48,240 nucleotides of DNA, taken from positions 1-48,240 of the forward strand of contig NZ_JTCM02000047.1 of NCBI RefSeq assembly GCF_000817785.2, given 5' to 3'. The translations under genes were made by a program, and so were the position numbers. The notes under the pieces were generated by a model. That model was not told where the DNA came from. It saw nothing but the letters and a program-made list of their open reading frames with translations, and did not search any database. The number at the start of each line of letters is the position of its first letter. Positions within the stretch are counted from its first letter, which is position 1. Positions 1 through 9,346 of this stretch are shown piece after piece. This DNA is from Hassallia byssoidea VB512170. Lineage in GTDB: Bacteria; Cyanobacteriota; Cyanobacteriia; Cyanobacteriales; Nostocaceae.

Positions 1-1
1 C

Positions 2-547
<546 letters not shown>

Positions 548-554
548 TCTTCAA

Positions 555-584
555 TGTACAGACGCGATAAATCGCGTCTGTACA
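555..584. repeat. Perfect 14-bp inverted repeat after psbA
   Basis: TGTACAGACGCGAT and its exact reverse complement are separated by two bases, starting 8 bases after the psbA stop. The hairpin lacks a T tract of its own. It resembles the dispersed palindromes at 20569-20597 and 28041-28069, which share the GTAC/GTAG-AGACG arms, so it is more likely a mobile palindromic repeat than a dedicated terminator. Confidence 0.75.
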
Positions 585-588
585 AATT

Positions 589-623
589 AAAAAGCGCCTT
601 CCGGATTCCGGGGGGCGCTTTTT
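589..623 (+). terminator. Probable Rho-independent terminator of psbA
   Basis: AAAAAGCGCC at 589-598 pairs with GGCGCTTTTT at 614-623, enclosing a second inner CCGG/CCGG pairing. The GC-rich stem followed by a run of five T residues is a classic intrinsic terminator, 41 bases beyond the psbA stop. Confidence 0.8.
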
Positions 624-633
624 AGTATGATTT

Positions 634-656
634 CGTAGTCAGCGCTTTAGCGCTGA
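634..656. repeat. Dispersed hairpin repeat, copy 1 (CGTAGT family)
   Basis: CGTAGT at 634-639 is followed by an 8-bp stem with a TT loop (TCAGCGCT / AGCGCTGA, 639-656). Two further copies lie at 23990-24012 and 36713-36735. They differ at two variable stem positions, and each difference is matched by a compensating change in the opposite arm. Confidence 0.75.
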
Positions 657-692
657 AATAAGCTTGTGGTAGTTAATGCGTTATTAATAACA

Positions 693-1451
693 ATGACTAA
701 CTTCACAACTCCCTTACTGCCATCTATGGCTGACATTTGGCAGCAAACTCTAAATTGGCAACCTACTACCCAACAGCAAAAGCAATTCCAGCAGCTTTAT
801 GAATTAATTCTAGAAGGCAACCGCCAGTTAAATTTAACTCGCATCATCGACCCCGAAGAGTTTTGGGAAAAACATCTTTGGGATTCCTTACGGGGAATTG
901 CCCCACTGTTATCAGGTGAAATAGACTTTCCTGTGTCCTCTGCTTCTCCCGCTTTTATTGATATTGGTACAGGTGCGGGTTTTCCGGGTATTCCTGTCGG
1001 ATGTGCGATCGCTAATTGTAAAATTACCCTTTTAGATTCAACTCGAAAAAAAATTACTTTTATTGAACAAATATTAAGCGAACTTGCTTTAAGCAACGTT
1101 AAAACTCTTGTTGGCAGAGCTGAAGAAATAGGTCAGCAACCCCAGCATCGAGAACGTTACGATCTAGCCTTAATCCGCGCTGTAGGCACAGGATCTGCTT
1201 GTGCGGAATATACTTTACCATTGTTGAAAAAGAAAGGTTTAGCGGTAATTTACCGGGGTAATTGGACACAAGACGAAACAACAGCTTTGGAGAATGCTGT
1301 TGAGCAGCTAGGTGGGGTAGTTGAATTAATTGAAAAATTTACAACTCCCTTAAGTAATAGCATTCGTCACTGCTTGTACTTGCGGAAGGTGAGTAATACG
1401 CCAGCTAAATTTCCCCGCGCTGTTGGTGTACCGACTCAAAAGCCGCTTTAG
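693..1451 (+). CDS. rsmG: 16S rRNA 7-methylguanosine methyltransferase RsmG (GidB)
   Basis: Cytosolic S-adenosylmethionine-dependent methyltransferase expected to methylate G527 of 16S rRNA. The 252-residue reading carries the family start region (QQKQFQQLYELILEGNRQLN), the conserved WEKHLWDSL segment, and the SAM motif FIDIGTGAGFPGIP about one third in. The frame opens upstream at a GTG (666), but ATG 693 (MTNFTTPLL) fits known cyanobacterial starts better; ATG 726 is also possible and no clear Shine-Dalgarno decides. It is transcribed in the same direction as psbA but separated from it by two hairpins, and it converges on sodA across a repeat-rich spacer. Confidence 0.93.
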   Translation: MTNFTTPLLPSMADIWQQTLNWQPTTQQQKQFQQLYELILEGNRQLNLTRIIDPEEFWEKHLWDSLRGIAPLLSGEIDFPVSSASPAFIDIGTGAGFPGIPVGCAIANCKITLLDSTRKKITFIEQILSELALSNVKTLVGRAEEIGQQPQHRERYDLALIRAVGTGSACAEYTLPLLKKKGLAVIYRGNWTQDETTALENAVEQLGGVVELIEKFTTPLSNSIRHCLYLRKVSNTPAKFPRAVGVPTQKPL

Positions 1452-1572
1452 AGGGAGGGGGAGGGGGATAAGGGGGATAAGGGGGATAAGGGGACAAGGA
1501 GACAAGGAGACAAGGGGACAATTCTTTCTCCCCCTCTCCTTGTCTCCCCCTCTCCCCATCCCCCCCTCTCCC
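1452..1572. repeat. Purine-rich / pyrimidine-rich tandem repeat spacer
   Basis: Directly after the rsmG stop come repeated GGGGGATAA and GGGGACAAGGAGACAA-type units, then a complementary CTCCCC/CTTGTCTCC stretch. The two halves can fold into a long imperfect hairpin between the convergent rsmG and sodA genes. Similar blocks recur at 18664-18905, 37790-37990 and 46395-46510. Confidence 0.8.
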
Positions 1573-2298
1573 CTATGCTGCGGCAAAGCGTTTATTAATC
1601 TCGTCCCAATTTAAGACGTTCCACCAAGCATCTAAGTAGTCGGCGCGGCGGTTTTGGTACTTAAGGTAATATGCGTGTTCCCAGACATCATTACCCATAA
1701 TTGGATATTTGCCTTCACTGAGAGGACTGTCTTGGTTAGCTGTAGTGGTTATTTCTAGCTTGCCATTGTTGCGGACAAGCCAAACCCAACCGCTACCAAA
1801 ACGACTAGCACCAGCTTCGTTAAATTGCTTTTTGAAAGCAGCGAAACTACCGAAGCTTTGATTGATAGCAGAGGCGATCGCTCCTGTTGCTTCTCCCCCA
1901 CCAAGAGGTTTCATAATTTGCCAAAACATTGAATGGTTCACATGTCCACCACCATTGTTGCGTACCATTTTGCGAATATCTGCCGGCACGCTGTTGAGGT
2001 TGCGTAACATTTCTTCAACAGTTTTGCTTTTGAGTTCTGGGTGTTTATCTAACGCTGCATTTAGATTTTTCACATAAGCTGCGTGGTGTTTATCGTGGTG
2101 AAACTGCATTGTTGCTTGATCGATGTGTGGTTCAAGCGCATCGTAAGCATAGGGTAACGGAGGAACCGAGTATACAGTATTGCCGGTTGGAGTTGCTTGG
2201 CTAATTGGGGCTTTTTCTGCCGAAGCATGACTATCTAAGGCAAAAGCACCGACACTAGCTGCAAGTAAAAATAAGAAATGGCGACGATCAATAGTCAT
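1573..2298 (-). CDS. sodA: Exported manganese superoxide dismutase
   Basis: Converts superoxide to oxygen and hydrogen peroxide. The 241-residue protein has an N-terminal export segment with a twin-arginine-like start ([12 protein letters not shown]) and a hydrophobic stretch up to about residue 27, so it is probably sent across or anchored in the membrane. The catalytic core carries the metal ligands in [17 protein letters not shown] and DVWEHAYY. The segment TANQDSPL holds the glutamine typical of Mn enzymes rather than Fe enzymes (family knowledge). Membrane-associated MnSODs are known from heterocystous cyanobacteria. It stands alone, converging on rsmG. Metal choice is inferred from motifs only. 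Confidence 0.92.
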   Translation of the reverse strand: MTIDRRHFLFLLAASVGAFALDSHASAEKAPISQATPTGNTVYSVPPLPYAYDALEPHIDQATMQFHHDKHHAAYVKNLNAALDKHPELKSKTVEEMLRNLNSVPADIRKMVRNNGGGHVNHSMFWQIMKPLGGGEATGAIASAINQSFGSFAAFKKQFNEAGASRFGSGWVWLVRNNGKLEITTTANQDSPLSEGKYPIMGNDVWEHAYYLKYQNRRADYLDAWWNVLNWDEINKRFAAA

Positions 2299-2472
2299 AA
2301 CAGTTTACAGAGTGCGTAAATTAAATTTGTTGGTAATTTTTATTGTCTTAGATTTAGGTAACTAAAAAAGGATGAAGGATGAAAAAACCATAAAAAAGTT
2401 TCAGCCTAATAATAGTTAGACCGCAAGGTAATTGGTAGTATTGACAGTAGTTTGAAACCTTCTCATCGGTGT

Positions 2473-3057
2473 TCAAGATGATGCAAGTATTGCATTGATA
2501 TGTCGCCGGACGAGGTATTGTTGTTGCTCTGCCGAGAACTGCTCAGGGCAGATGACAACGAGCGTGCCAATTCCATCCACTAGGGCGATGAGTGCATTGG
2601 CTTCGAGGGTTAAATCAAGATCGGCTCGAATCAGCAAGGCTTTTTGTAAGTCAGCTAACTCTTGACAAATAATCTGCCGTAAGAAGTCATAGCGTTTTCG
2701 GTGCTCCTGAACTAGGTGTTCGCGTCCGATCGAATAGCCCAAAAACGCCACCCAAACCTTCCAATCAGCTCTGTCACTGTCCTTTAGAGGTAAAGCCGAA
2801 AAAATCATCTGCTCTAGCCTGTCAATTCCTTGCCACCGCTTGGCACAGGCTTTCATGTCCTCTAGGACGTTTTCAAACACTCGTTCCAGGGCAAATAGGG
2901 TGAGTTCTTCTTTATCTCGAAAGTAGTGAGTGACAACCCCAGTCGAGGAGCCAAGTTCTTGCGCGATCGCCCTCATGCTGGCGCGATCCAATCCTTCGCG
3001 GACAATCACCCGCCATGCCGCTTTACCGACTTCAATACGGCGATCCTCATAACTCAT
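2473..3057 (-). CDS. TetR-family transcriptional repressor
   Basis: A 194-residue regulator. The N-terminal helix-turn-helix is clear (ASMRAIAQELGSSTGVVTHY followed by FRDKEEL), and the C-terminal ligand domain resembles the BetI/TetR_C type (GIGTLVVICPEQFS). The frame is open to 3090, but I take ATG 3057 (MSYEDRR) because GAGGAG lies just upstream of it. It is divergent from the acetyltransferase at 3232, and two near-identical palindromes sit between them. Autoregulation and control of the acetyltransferase are therefore likely. Ligand unknown. Confidence 0.87.
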   Translation of the reverse strand: MSYEDRRIEVGKAAWRVIVREGLDRASMRAIAQELGSSTGVVTHYFRDKEELTLFALERVFENVLEDMKACAKRWQGIDRLEQMIFSALPLKDSDRADWKVWVAFLGYSIGREHLVQEHRKRYDFLRQIICQELADLQKALLIRADLDLTLEANALIALVDGIGTLVVICPEQFSAEQQQYLVRRHINAILASS

Positions 3058-3094
3058 AGCTCTCCTCGGTTTGCAGCAACATGAAATCATTATC

Positions 3095-3123
3095 TTGACA
3101 TATTATCATAACAGTTGTTATGT
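3095..3123 (+). promoter_or_regulatory. Candidate sigma70-type promoter for the acetyltransferase
   Basis: TTGACA at 3095-3100 and TTATGT at 3118-3123 are separated by 17 bases. The -10 element lies inside the first palindrome (3107-3122), so a bound TetR protein would block it. This is pattern matching only; no start site is known. Confidence 0.45.
3107..3122. promoter_or_regulatory. Putative TetR operator 1
   Basis: CATAAC-AGTT-GTTATG, a 6-bp inverted repeat with a 4-base centre. Its reverse complement matches operator 2 at 3135-3150 at 14 of 16 positions. Two such sites within a divergent TetR promoter region are the expected operator arrangement. Confidence 0.65.
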
Positions 3124-3134
3124 TTTTTGATATA

Positions 3135-3150
3135 CATAACAACTGTTGTG
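3135..3150. promoter_or_regulatory. Putative TetR operator 2
   Basis: CATAACAACTGTTGTG, a second copy of the palindrome at 3107-3122 in the opposite orientation, with centres 28 bp apart. It lies between the divergent TetR and acetyltransferase genes. Confidence 0.6.
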
Positions 3151-3231
3151 ATGTTGCCTCCAGCGGCGCTCCTTGTGTCGTTAGGTAGCCTCATCCCTGC
3201 TACTTCATTTTACACGCACACGGAGTTCGCT

Positions 3232-3702
3232 ATGATTCGACCGACTACACCCGATGACACGACCGCGCTAATCGCCATAGCCGACGCGATCGGCTTCGAG
3301 CCGAACGAGCTTGAGGAACTGAGCGAAATGCTGTCCGATTACTTCGGTGGCGATAGCGACGGCGATCGTTTCTGGATCACCGACGACGACAATGGTCCGG
3401 TTGGGGTCGCCTACTGCGAGCCGGAACGGATGACCGATAGGACGTGGAACCTGCAACTCATCGCCATCCGACCCGACCGCCAGGGACAAGGACGTGGTGC
3501 GACACTGCTGCGCTACGTTGAACAAACGTTGACGGCGCGCGGTGGGCGCGTGCTGCTGGTGGAAACGTCAGGGCTGCCGGACTTCGAGCGCACGCGGGCG
3601 TTCTACGCGAAGTCCGGCTACGAAAAGGAGGCGCGCATTCGCGACTTCTACGCTCAGGGCGTTGATAAGGTCGTATTCCGCAAAGTCTTGAACGCAGCCT
3701 AG
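3232..3702 (+). CDS. GNAT-family N-acetyltransferase
   Basis: A 156-residue GCN5-related acetyltransferase. The acetyl-CoA binding motif A is visible (LIAIRPDRQGQGRGATLLRY), followed by motif B-like YAKSGYEKEARIRDFY. I take ATG 3232, with GGAG 7 bases upstream, rather than the longer open frame. The gene is conspicuously GC-rich (runs such as CGCGCGGTGGGCGCGTGCTG), unlike the AT-leaning neighbours on both sides, and suggests recent acquisition. It is divergent from, and probably repressed by, the adjacent TetR protein. Substrate unknown; a detoxifying or amino-acid acetylating role is plausible but not shown. Confidence 0.9.
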   Translation: MIRPTTPDDTTALIAIADAIGFEPNELEELSEMLSDYFGGDSDGDRFWITDDDNGPVGVAYCEPERMTDRTWNLQLIAIRPDRQGQGRGATLLRYVEQTLTARGGRVLLVETSGLPDFERTRAFYAKSGYEKEARIRDFYAQGVDKVVFRKVLNAA

Positions 3703-3852
3703 ACCACAGTCTGGGGCAAAGCATCACCGTCCGCGTTAAACCTAAATTAATACCATCAGCAAGTAAGGCACTTAACAAAACAACTTTGCTCTCCTCCTAG
3801 TAAACGAACTATGAGTGCCATTTTTGTCCAGGTGAGCGCCCAAGGGTGGATG

Positions 3853-6800
3853 TCAAGCTGCTTCGGGAAGCGCACCTTGCATTTTTCCTAAAGCATCGAT
3901 GAGATTTTGCAATTGTTGATCGGCTTTGAGAACTGCTAAACCGCGCACGGTGACTTTACCGGGTGAGAAAACAAAGCGCGATCGCATTGACTCTGATAAA
4001 TTTGCTGCTAACAAATTCCAAGCAGGTTCTTCCATCGGTGTTTCTAAAACGATATGCTGTTTAGCTTCGGGTTTGATGCGGCTAAATCCGAGATTCTTTG
4101 CCAGCTGTTTCAATTCCATCACTCGCAACAGTTGATTTGCGCTCTTCGGAATTGTGCCAAAGCGATCGCTCCACTCGGCAGCAATCATCGATAATTCTTG
4201 TTTACCTTTCGCTGCTGCCACCGCACGATAAGCACTCATCTTTTGATCCAAATCCGGGATATAATCGGCGGGAATAAATGCTGTCAAATTCAGGTCAATT
4301 TGAGTATCATCAACTTTGGGAATTTCCTGTCCGCGAATTTCCCGAATTGCCTCTTCGAGCATTTCCATATACAAATCAAAGCCGATCGTTTCCATTTGAC
4401 CGGATTGTTCTGCACCTAGCAAGTTACCTACACCCCTAATTTCCATATCCCGCATCGCTAATTGATAGCCAGAACCCAACTGCGTGAATTCCTGAATCGC
4501 TCGCAAACGCTGGCGGGCAGCATCAGATAATGCTCGTTGCTTCGGGTAAAATAACCAGGCATGAGCTTGTATACCCGCACGTCCTACCCGTCCCCGTAAC
4601 TGGTATAATTGCGCTAAACCAAAGCGATGAGCATCTTCAATTAAGATGGTGTTGACTCGCGGAATATCCAAACCAGATTCAATAATCGTTGTGCAAAGCA
4701 AGATATCAGCTTCGCCATTGCCGAAAGTCAGCATCGTTGATTCTAACTCGCTTTCATCCATTTGACCGTGAGCAATCGCCAATCTTGCCCCTGGTATCAT
4801 TTCTCGCAACTTCGTCGCTGTTTCTTCAATTCCTTCCACCCGTGGAACTACATAAAATATCTGTCCGCCTCTGTCTAATTCTTGACGTATGGCAGTGCGG
4901 ACACTTTCTGGATTTAGCGGTGAAAGATGAGTTTGAATCGGGCGTCTTGATGGAGGTGGTGTAGTAATTAAACTCATTTCCCGAATTCCCGACAACGACA
5001 TATATAAAGTGCGGGGAATCGGAGTAGCAGAAAGAGTCAGCACATCAACCTGAGTTTTGAGACTTTTAATTTTCTCCTTCTGATTCACCCCAAACCGCTG
5101 TTCTTCATCCACCACCAAAAGTCCTAAATCTCGGAATGACACACCTTTACCTAAAAGTTGGTGTGTGCCAACAACTACATCTAATTCACCCGTCGCCAAT
5201 CGCTTTTGAATTTCGCGACGTTCTTCAGCACTGCGAAAACGGTTGAGTAAACCAACATTCACCGGATAGGGAGCAAAGCGTTCCTTCAAAGTGTGGTAGT
5301 GTTGCTGAGTCAAAATAGTTGTTGGTGCGAGGAGTGCCACTTGCTTCCCAGCAGTGACAGCTTTAAAAACAGCGCGAATTGCTACTTCAGTTTTACCAAA
5401 ACCGACATCCCCACAAACCAAGCGATCCATTGGGCGATCGCTTTCCATATCCCGTTTGACATCTTGCACCGCTTTTAGCTGATCCGTCGTCGGTTGGTAA
5501 GGAAAAGAATCTTCTAATTCCTCTTGCCAAGGCATATCCGGTGGATAAGTAAAACCATGTTGTTGCGATCGCGCTGCATACAACTTCAGCAAATCCACTG
5601 CCAATTTTCTGATGGCTTTGCGGACTTTATTCTTGGTATTTTCCCAAGCTTTCCCAGTCATCTTGTTGAGTTCTGGTACTTTATCCCCACTACTGCGTAA
5701 CCGAGATAAAGCACCAACTTGATCCGCAGCAACTCTTAACAACCCATCAGCATACTGCACCACCAGATAATCACGAGTTTCGTTATTAATCGTCAAACTT
5801 TCCAGCTTGACAAATTTACCCACACCATGATTTCTGTGAACTACATAATCACCAGGACGCAGCTTTTGAGGGTCAACTTGCTTAGAAGCAGCTTTGCGAC
5901 GCTTGCGGATATAACTGGGAGTAGCTAGCGAGTGCTGCCCAAAAAATTCCCGATCCGTGACAACAACCATCCGGAATGTCGGCAGGATAAAGCCTTCCAA
6001 CTCTGCCAAACCAGAATATTTTAAAGCGACAGGTGTGTGATTAATTTGTAGCTTGTCGATCGCTTGATAATCGCGGGGATTAGGAATAAATTGTGCCGGA
6101 CAATCGTGTTCTTGCAAAAGAGACACAGAACGACTTGGTTGAGCGGAAATCAACCAGACAGAGAAATTGCGATCGCGTTCAGTGCGAAGAGTTTCTGCAA
6201 GTTTAGCAAATTGATGTGGTGTTACAGGAACAGCTCTACTAGCAAGATTAATACCGCTATTTTCTTCTACCAGTTCCGATAAATATAATATTTTAAATTT
6301 TGCCGCATCTGCCAGAGAATCATCAAAAGAACGATGGATCTTAGGTAATTGGTAATTGGGAATTGGTAATTGGTTCGATTCTTCCCCATTCCCCACTCCC
6401 AATTCCCCACTCCCTAATTGCTGCCATTGTTCTTCAGCATTTTCTACCCAGCGATCGCTATGAGCATGACACTGTTCTGGCTCATCAATCGCAATCAAAG
6501 TATTTTCTGGTAAGTAGTCCAACAAAGACGCCGGTCGATCAAAAGCTAACCCCAAAAAGCGCCGACTACCTTCAATCTGCTCACTTACGTCAAACCGTTC
6601 TTTATCTTCAGAGGAAAAATAAGTTTTAACTAGTTCTAGCTTGTCGTTATTTAGCTGCTGAATCACAATTGGAGCAAAGCTAGTAGGAGTAAGAATCAAC
6701 TGCTCAATTTTGTCAAGGGCAGAACGTTGAGTTGAAGGGTCAAATTCGCGTATTTGCTCGATTTCGTCGCCAAACCATTCCAATCTTACTGGCAATTCCG

Positions 6801-7596
6801 AAGAAACTGGAAACACATCAACAATATCGCCACGCCGACTCCATTGACCTTCCATTTCTACCATCGGCACTCGCTCGTATCCCAAAGTAGCTAATTTTTC
6901 ACTAAAGCTACTTGAATCAAATTCCATCCCCCGCTTGAGAGTCAGACAGAAAGGTTTAAAAGCAGCTGGGGGTGGTAAATGGAGTTGCAGCGCTCTTTCT
7001 GTGGCTACAATCGCTACTTTTTCTTTGCGATCAACCCTTAACTCTTGAGCATTAAGGCTTGACCCTTGAACATTAAGGCTTAACTCTTGAGCATTAAGGC
7101 TTAACTCTTGAGCATTAAGGCTTGACCCTTGAGCATTAAGGCTTGACCCTTGAACATTAAGGCTTGACCCTTGAACATTAAGACTTGACCCTTGACCCTT
7201 GACTGTTGACCCTTGACCATTAACCCTTGACTCTTGACCATTAACCCTTGACTCTTGACTCTTAACCAAATCCGCCAAAACCTGCATTTGTCCCCAAGTC
7301 ATTTCGGTTTCGGGGTCAAAGGGTTCGTAAGGGGACGCTTCAGAGGTAGGGTAAAAATGTACCGTTTGCCATCCCATAGCCTCTAGCTGTGCATAAGCGC
7401 GTCCGGCTTCTTCGAGAGTGGCACACACCACTAACAGATTTTGTTTATTAGTTTGGGCTAACGCTGAAGTGATAAAGCCTTTAGGTAAGCGGGAAATGCC
7501 ACTTAAGCGTAAATTATTTTGTCGATTTAACTTAGAAATCAGTTCAGTGGTGAGAGGCGATCGCCCTAAAGCACGCACAATCGAAGAAAAAGCCAT
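3853..7596 (-). CDS. mfd: Transcription-repair coupling factor Mfd, with repeat intrusions
   Basis: Mfd displaces RNA polymerase stalled at DNA damage and recruits UvrA. The 1247-residue product has the UvrB-like N-terminal module ([18 protein letters not shown]), the CarD-like polymerase-interacting domain ([17 protein letters not shown]), the RecG-like helicase with Walker A ([12 protein letters not shown]) and DEEQRFG box, and the C-terminal TRCF domain. ATG 7596 ([13 protein letters not shown]) is the likely start; a frame extension reaches 7626. It is longer than typical (about 1150-1170) because of two in-frame insertions: an 11-unit 7-residue repeat at 7027-7257 (residues about 114-190) and a short STRR-derived segment around 6341-6418. 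Both fall between conserved blocks, and the reading frame stays open throughout. Confidence 0.96.
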   Translation of the reverse strand: MAFSSIVRALGRSPLTTELISKLNRQNNLRLSGISRLPKGFITSALAQTNKQNLLVVCATLEEAGRAYAQLEAMGWQTVHFYPTSEASPYEPFDPETEMTWGQMQVLADLVKSQESRVNGQESRVNGQGSTVKGQGSSLNVQGSSLNVQGSSLNAQGSSLNAQELSLNAQELSLNVQGSSLNAQELRVDRKEKVAIVATERALQLHLPPPAAFKPFCLTLKRGMEFDSSSFSEKLATLGYERVPMVEMEGQWSRRGDIVDVFPVSSELPVRLEWFGDEIEQIREFDPSTQRSALDKIEQLILTPTSFAPIVIQQLNNDKLELVKTYFSSEDKERFDVSEQIEGSRRFLGLAFDRPASLLDYLPENTLIAIDEPEQCHAHSDRWVENAEEQWQQLGSGELGVGNGEESNQLPIPNYQLPKIHRSFDDSLADAAKFKILYLSELVEENSGINLASRAVPVTPHQFAKLAETLRTERDRNFSVWLISAQPSRSVSLLQEHDCPAQFIPNPRDYQAIDKLQINHTPVALKYSGLAELEGFILPTFRMVVVTDREFFGQHSLATPSYIRKRRKAASKQVDPQKLRPGDYVVHRNHGVGKFVKLESLTINNETRDYLVVQYADGLLRVAADQVGALSRLRSSGDKVPELNKMTGKAWENTKNKVRKAIRKLAVDLLKLYAARSQQHGFTYPPDMPWQEELEDSFPYQPTTDQLKAVQDVKRDMESDRPMDRLVCGDVGFGKTEVAIRAVFKAVTAGKQVALLAPTTILTQQHYHTLKERFAPYPVNVGLLNRFRSAEERREIQKRLATGELDVVVGTHQLLGKGVSFRDLGLLVVDEEQRFGVNQKEKIKSLKTQVDVLTLSATPIPRTLYMSLSGIREMSLITTPPPSRRPIQTHLSPLNPESVRTAIRQELDRGGQIFYVVPRVEGIEETATKLREMIPGARLAIAHGQMDESELESTMLTFGNGEADILLCTTIIESGLDIPRVNTILIEDAHRFGLAQLYQLRGRVGRAGIQAHAWLFYPKQRALSDAARQRLRAIQEFTQLGSGYQLAMRDMEIRGVGNLLGAEQSGQMETIGFDLYMEMLEEAIREIRGQEIPKVDDTQIDLNLTAFIPADYIPDLDQKMSAYRAVAAAKGKQELSMIAAEWSDRFGTIPKSANQLLRVMELKQLAKNLGFSRIKPEAKQHIVLETPMEEPAWNLLAANLSESMRSRFVFSPGKVTVRGLAVLKADQQLQNLIDALGKMQGALPEAA
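6341..6418. repeat. STRR-type heptamer repeat inside mfd
   Basis: Repeats of TTGGTAA / TTGGGAA and CCCCATT / CCCCACT heptamers, identical in kind to those in the intergenic spacers, are read through in the mfd frame and encode a polar stretch ([20 protein letters not shown]). The surrounding Mfd sequence is otherwise conserved. Confidence 0.7.
7027..7257. repeat. 11 x 21-bp tandem repeat inside mfd
   Basis: Eleven 21-bp units (three heptamers each) encode eleven 7-residue units of the type [14 protein letters not shown] or QESRVNG in the mfd frame. The DNA unit (TTAAGGCTTGACCCTTGAACA type) closely resembles the non-coding array at 25358-25546. Because 21 is a multiple of 3, expansion or contraction keeps the frame. 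Confidence 0.9.
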
Positions 7597-7877
7597 AAGT
7601 TCTACTATATATGGAAGTCGTTGCACTTGATGCAGGCGTACAGCACCTGACTCAACTATTTTAAAAGTGTCAAGAGCGATAGTACTCTTGCTAGAGAATC
7701 ATTAGTCCCTAGTACAATAACCACTAACTAATCGCTAAGATACGAACAGTGTTCTACTTGAATGGCACTAATAACTAGTTTTTCTGCCCGATTGATTCTT
7801 TTATTATTGGAACACCTTCGATACTAGATACTAATAAAGTAAGAGCGCAGTTAGCTAATAAATCGGCAATTCAAGGA

Positions 7878-9203
7878 ATGTCTCCAACTATAGAAATTCT
7901 AATTATTTTCTTACTAATTTTCGCCAACGGTGTATTTGTCATGTCGGAGTTGGCGGTTGTCTCAGCACGCAAGGTGCGGTTGCAGCAACTTGCGGAACGA
8001 GGCGATCTCAAAGCCCGTGCTGCTTTGGAACTAGCATCTTCCCCAAATCAGTTTTTAGCGATCGTCCAAGTGGTGATCACACTTTTGAGTATTTTATCCG
8101 GTGCTTACGGTGAAGAGACGATCGCTAAGAGAATAATACCTATCTTAGATTTTATCGCTTTGCCCGAACAGTATAAGGAACACTTGGCGAAAGGCATAGC
8201 AATTTTAATTATTACTTATCTGACACTGATTATTGGCGAATTAGTACCTAAGCGCCTAGCATTAAACCACCCAGAACCAATTGCCAGTGTAGTTGCTCTA
8301 CCCATGCAACTATTAGCTAGAATTGGCTTACCGATTGTTTATTTATTAAGTGCTTCTACGGATACAGTTTTGCGGATATTGGGTGTAAGACCGTCTACAG
8401 AACCACAAGTTACAGAAGAAGAAATTAGAGTCTTGATCGAGCAGGGGACGGAAGAAGGAACCTTTGAGGAAGCAGAACAAGATATGGTGGAGCGAGTATT
8501 TCGCTTAGGCGATCGCCCCGTCAGTTCTTTTATGACACCTCGTCCGGATATTGTCTGGCTGGACTTAGAAGACTCAGCAGAAGAAAACCGCCAAAAGATT
8601 GTAGATAGTGGTTATTCCCGATACCCAGTTTGTCAGGGGGGACTTGACAATGTACTCGGTGTTATTCCCGTCACAGACTTATTGGCTCGAAGTTTCTCCA
8701 ATCAAGAATTAGATTTAACTGTGGGATTGCGACAGCCCGTATTTGTGCCAGAAAGCACCCGTGGTTTAAAAGTTTTGGAGTTATTCAAAGAAACAATAAC
8801 TCACATGGCTTTGGTAGTTGATGAATACGGTGTAATTCAGGGATTAGTCACACTCAACGATATTATGAGCGAAATAGTAGGTGATGTTGCTTCTGCTGAC
8901 GATCAGGAAAATCCCCAAGCGGTACAACGCGAAGATGGTTCCTGGTTATTGGATGGAATGTTGCCTGTAGATGAGTTTTTAGAACTTTTCGAGATGGAAG
9001 AGTTAAAATTTGACGAACGCGGTAGCTATCAAACATTAGGTGGTTTTGTGATTACCCATTTAGGACGTATCCCCGCTGCTGCGGATAATTTTCAATGGCA
9101 GGGTATGCGTTTTGAGGTGATGGATATGGACGGCAACCGTGTTGATAAAGTTTTAGTAGTGCCAGCAGAAGATAAATTGACTGATTCGACAAACGAAAAC
9201 TAG
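7878..9203 (+). CDS. CNNM/CorC-type membrane protein with CBS pair
   Basis: A 441-residue member of the CNNM (DUF21) / CBS / CorC-HlyC family, often labelled hemolysin-like but implicated in divalent cation (Mg2+, Co2+) transport. N-terminal hydrophobic segments (residues about 5-30, 60-80, 105-150) form the DUF21 domain, with PKRLALNHPE after the third helix. Next comes the EEEIRVLIEQGTEEGTFEE linker, a CBS pair (SFMTPRPDIVWL... and LVTLNDIMSEIVGD), and the C-terminal CorC_HlyC domain (EDGSWLLDGMLPVDEFLELF). It stands alone, facing a tandem-repeat spacer. AAGGA abuts the start codon, so initiation may be unusual. Confidence 0.9.
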   Translation: MSPTIEILIIFLLIFANGVFVMSELAVVSARKVRLQQLAERGDLKARAALELASSPNQFLAIVQVVITLLSILSGAYGEETIAKRIIPILDFIALPEQYKEHLAKGIAILIITYLTLIIGELVPKRLALNHPEPIASVVALPMQLLARIGLPIVYLLSASTDTVLRILGVRPSTEPQVTEEEIRVLIEQGTEEGTFEEAEQDMVERVFRLGDRPVSSFMTPRPDIVWLDLEDSAEENRQKIVDSGYSRYPVCQGGLDNVLGVIPVTDLLARSFSNQELDLTVGLRQPVFVPESTRGLKVLELFKETITHMALVVDEYGVIQGLVTLNDIMSEIVGDVASADDQENPQAVQREDGSWLLDGMLPVDEFLELFEMEELKFDERGSYQTLGGFVITHLGRIPAAADNFQWQGMRFEVMDMDGNRVDKVLVVPAEDKLTDSTNEN

Positions 9204-9346
9204 GGCATGGGGCATGGGGAATGGGTAATGGGGAATGGGGAATGGGGAATGGGTAATGGGGACAAGGGGGACAAGGGGGACAATTTGTTTGTATTACCAA
9301 TTCCCGATTACCCATTACCAATTACCAATTACCCATTACCAATTCC
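9204..9346. repeat. STRR heptamer repeat block
   Basis: Runs of GGGGCAT / GGGGAAT / GGGTAAT heptamers, then GGGGGACAA units, then CCATTACCAATTA-type repeats fill the space between two convergent genes. The two halves are partly complementary. Confidence 0.85.
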
